From Verrucomicrobiales bacterium (lineage in GTDB: Bacteria; Verrucomicrobiota; Verrucomicrobiia; Methylacidiphilales; JAAUTS01), in NCBI GenBank assembly GCA_031279715.1, contig JAITHY010000029.1:1-15324 (forward strand): a stretch of 15,324 bases of DNA. Direction: 5' to 3'. A model generated the notes under the pieces. The model did not search any database, was not told the origin of the DNA, and was given only the letters and a program-made list of their open reading frames with translations. Position 1 is the stretch's first letter, and every line of letters begins with the position of its first letter. Shown in pieces: positions 14,510 through 15,324 of this stretch. The position numbers were made by a program, and so were the translations under genes.

Positions 14510-15324
14510 CCGCGCCGCTTAAAATTAAAAATCTGACCCTCGCCTCGCCGCTGTTGCTCGCGCCGATGGCGGGGTTCACCAATCTGCCGTTTCGCGTGGC
14601 GGCGCGGCGGCTGGGCGGCGTGGGGCTGACGGTTAGCGAGTTGGTCAACGCACGGTCGCTGCTGGAGTTGAACCCAAAGGCGTTGCGGTTGGCCGCCGTC
14701 GCTGATGATGACAGACCCTTTGCGGCGCAGTTGTTTGGCGCGAATGTCAGCGAGATGCGCGACGCGGCCCGGTTGGCGGCGGATCTTGGCGCGGATGTGA
14801 TTGACATTAACATGGGTTGCCCCTCGGACAAGGTGAACGCCTGCGGCGGCGGCGCGGCGTTGTTGCGAGACGAGCCGCTGATGGTCAGGCTCGCGGCGGC
14901 GGTGGCGGGCGCGGTGCCGCTGCCGGTCACGGTGAAAACGCGGCTCGGCTGGGACAGAGTCAGCGTGCCGCGTTTGGTGCCGGCGCTGGAGCAGGCGGGC
15001 GTCGCCGCCATTGCGGTGCACGGGCGGACGCGGGTGCAAGGTTACGCGGGCGGGGTGAGCCACAGCGGCATCCGCGAAGTGGTCAGCGCCGCGCGCAACA
15101 TTCCGGTCATTGGCAATGGCGACGTCCGCACGCCGCAAGACGCCGCGCTGATGCTCAGCGAGACGGGTTGCGCCGGCGTGATGATTGGTCGCGCGGCGTT
15201 GCGCAATCCGTTCATCTTTCATGACACGTTGAAATTTTTACAAACCGGCGAGCAGACGCCGCCGGTCACCGCTCCGCAAATGCTGGCGTTCATGCACGAA
15301 CACTTCGCGCTGATGGTGAGGTTT
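14506..15324 (+). CDS. dus: tRNA-dihydrouridine synthase (Dus family, DusB-like), 3' end outside window
   Basis: The first 273 codons are present. Dus enzymes are FMN-dependent and reduce specific uridines in the tRNA D loop using NADPH. Visible motifs in order: SPLLLAPMAGFTNLPFR (FMN-binding start of the barrel), AAQLFGANVSEM, VIDINMGCPSDKVNACGGGAALL with the catalytic Cys before GGGAALL, VTVKTRLGWD, AVHGRTRVQGY and IPVIGNGDV followed by GVMIGRAALRNPF for phosphate binding. The order fits DusB best, but the paralogue cannot be fixed from a partial sequence. The start overlaps the glycosylase stop (ATGA), so translation is probably coupled. Confidence 0.93.
   Translation, partial: MTAPLKIKNLTLASPLLLAPMAGFTNLPFRVAARRLGGVGLTVSELVNARSLLELNPKALRLAAVADDDRPFAAQLFGANVSEMRDAARLAADLGADVIDINMGCPSDKVNACGGGAALLRDEPLMVRLAAAVAGAVPLPVTVKTRLGWDRVSVPRLVPALEQAGVAAIAVHGRTRVQGYAGGVSHSGIREVVSAARNIPVIGNGDVRTPQDAALMLSETGCAGVMIGRAALRNPFIFHDTLKFLQTGEQTPPVTAPQMLAFMHEHFALMVRF

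Larger units (their letters stand above)
86..15088. repeat. Dispersed heptamer GTCAGCG/CGCTGAC, 59 copies by hand count
   Basis: The word occurs as GTCAGCG 37 times and as CGCTGAC 22 times on the plus strand. Base composition near 60% GC predicts about 3 in total. Examples: 86-92, 229-235, 2351-2357, 3507-3513, 4409-4415, 5091-5097, 7481-7487, 10525-10531, 12653-12659, 14959-14965. GTCAGC followed by anything but G is rare (two seen), so the final G belongs to the word. All copies lie in genes, encoding Val-Ser, Ser-Ala, Ala-Asp or (Pro/Thr)-Leu-Thr depending on frame and strand. Confidence 0.85.

Overview
The window is high-GC bacterial DNA, dense in secreted carbohydrate-active enzymes. Two proteins and one gene remnant carry C-terminal PEP-CTERM sorting signals. 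PEP-CTERM proteins together with large sets of GH2, GH38, GH99-like and SGNH enzymes suggest Verrucomicrobiota, perhaps an Opitutaceae-like lineage, or a related PVC bacterium. This is an inference: no rRNA or other lineage marker is present.

Layout. Positions 1-3142 (minus strand) hold most of a secreted GH2 glycosidase that runs off the left edge. A regulatory-looking divergent region follows (3143-3437), with a 16-bp palindrome, an 8-bp tandem repeat and a strong rho-independent terminator only 21 nt before the next start codon. On the plus strand come a PEP-CTERM protein (3438-4271), a PEP-CTERM SGNH esterase (4281-5117) and a cytoplasmic GH38 alpha-mannosidase (5183-8296). The gap 8297-8676 contains an array of alternating G5 and C5 runs that can fold as nine or ten hairpins. 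It leads into a tightly packed group: an unrecognised protein with extreme codon bias (8677-9423), a secreted protein that looks like an alpha/beta hydrolase with lost catalytic residues (9425-10339), a GH99/GH71-like glycosidase with a PA14 domain (10405-12474) and a secreted SGNH esterase (12477-13205). A decayed PEP-CTERM fragment, a terminator and tRNA-Val(GAC) follow. The window ends in housekeeping genes: a family-4-like uracil-DNA glycosylase overlapping a Dus tRNA-dihydrouridine synthase that runs off the right edge.

Working together. The likely theme is breakdown of complex, perhaps mannose-containing, glycans. Secreted SGNH esterases would remove acyl groups, the secreted GH2 and GH99-like enzymes would cut glycosidic bonds, and the GH38 enzyme, which has no signal peptide, would finish imported mannosides in the cytoplasm. 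Substrates are inferred from families only.

The most striking signal is not a gene. The non-palindromic heptamer GTCAGCG (complement CGCTGAC) occurs 59 times by hand count, about 20 times the roughly 3 expected from base composition. It lies almost wholly inside genes, in several reading frames and on both strands. This looks like selection on the DNA word itself, as for uptake sequences, Chi-like sites or HIP1. The second candidate for something undescribed is the hairpin array at 8437-8642 with its downstream gene.
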